Positions 50,514 through 50,524 of a stretch of DNA of 50,524 nucleotides are shown here, in pieces. The stretch covers positions 1 to 50,524 of the forward strand of contig QZKN01000153.1 in NCBI GenBank assembly GCA_003598175.1. Direction: 5' to 3'. Both the position numbers and the translations under genes were made by a program. The notes below the pieces were generated by a model. The model made no database searches, was not told where the DNA came from, and saw nothing but the letters and a program-made list of their open reading frames with translations. The DNA comes from Candidatus Omnitrophota bacterium. Its GTDB lineage: Bacteria; Hinthialibacterota; Hinthialibacteria; Hinthialibacterales; Hinthialibacteraceae. Within the stretch, counting starts at the first letter, position 1. Each line of letters starts with the position of its first letter.

Positions 50514-50524
50514 GTATCATAATA

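Overview
The window looks like chromosome of an aerobic, Gram-negative-type bacterium, probably from a poorly cultured lineage. It encodes an alternative complex III joined to an A2-type caa3 oxidase, a Tat-exported sugar isomerase-like protein, secreted LamG and carboxypeptidase-regulatory-like proteins, and an O-antigen-ligase-like protein. Many intergenic spaces carry palindromic repeats. There is no rRNA or universal marker gene here, so I do not assign a phylum. I saw no tRNA, rRNA, CRISPR array, transposase or integrase.

Layout. 1-3,018: the end of a membrane protein, a DUF2442 protein, a DinB-family protein and purD. 3,328-9,803: an orphan response regulator, then an AT-richer cluster of four exported or membrane-anchored proteins (a HEWGH metalloprotease-like protein, two tandem paralogs of unknown family, and a protein with carboxypeptidase-regulatory-like repeats), then a broken short frame and a small Cys protein coupled to mutS2. 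9,805-19,199: mutS2, an MBL-fold protein, a Tat-exported isomerase-like TIM barrel, a secreted FAD-dependent oxidoreductase, a DUF6978-DUF1828/1829 pair and a large membrane protein. 19,454-28,899: accB-accC, then (minus strand) glgC with an unusual glycosyltransferase and a histidine kinase with its receiver, then an O-antigen-ligase-like gene. 29,126-35,738: small housekeeping genes (bifunctional nuclease, maf, endonuclease V, DedA, surE), a Pro-rich protein flanked by two 71-bp repeats, and a secreted two-LamG protein. 36,342-49,395: one respiratory gene cluster, actABCDEF, a small membrane protein, sco, coxB, coxA, coxC, coxD. 49,728-50,513: an inositol-monophosphatase-family protein.

How it works together. 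ActABCDEF should oxidise quinol and pass electrons through its c-type hemes to the heme c and CuA centre of CoxB, and then to CoxA. Sco would help load CuA. The genes are tightly packed or overlapping, except at three junctions that each hold a paired palindromic repeat.

Most interesting. (i) The exported cluster at 4,116-9,271, whose protease-like and paralogous proteins match no family I know and whose paralogs show a sharp gene-conversion-like tract. (ii) At least three families of dispersed palindromic repeats, two with compensatory stem changes, some supplying the stop codons of genes. (iii) A glycosyltransferase that appears to join a motility-associated-factor-like N-terminal region to a CgeB-like C-terminal region. 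Assignments rest on reading motifs by eye; no searches were run.
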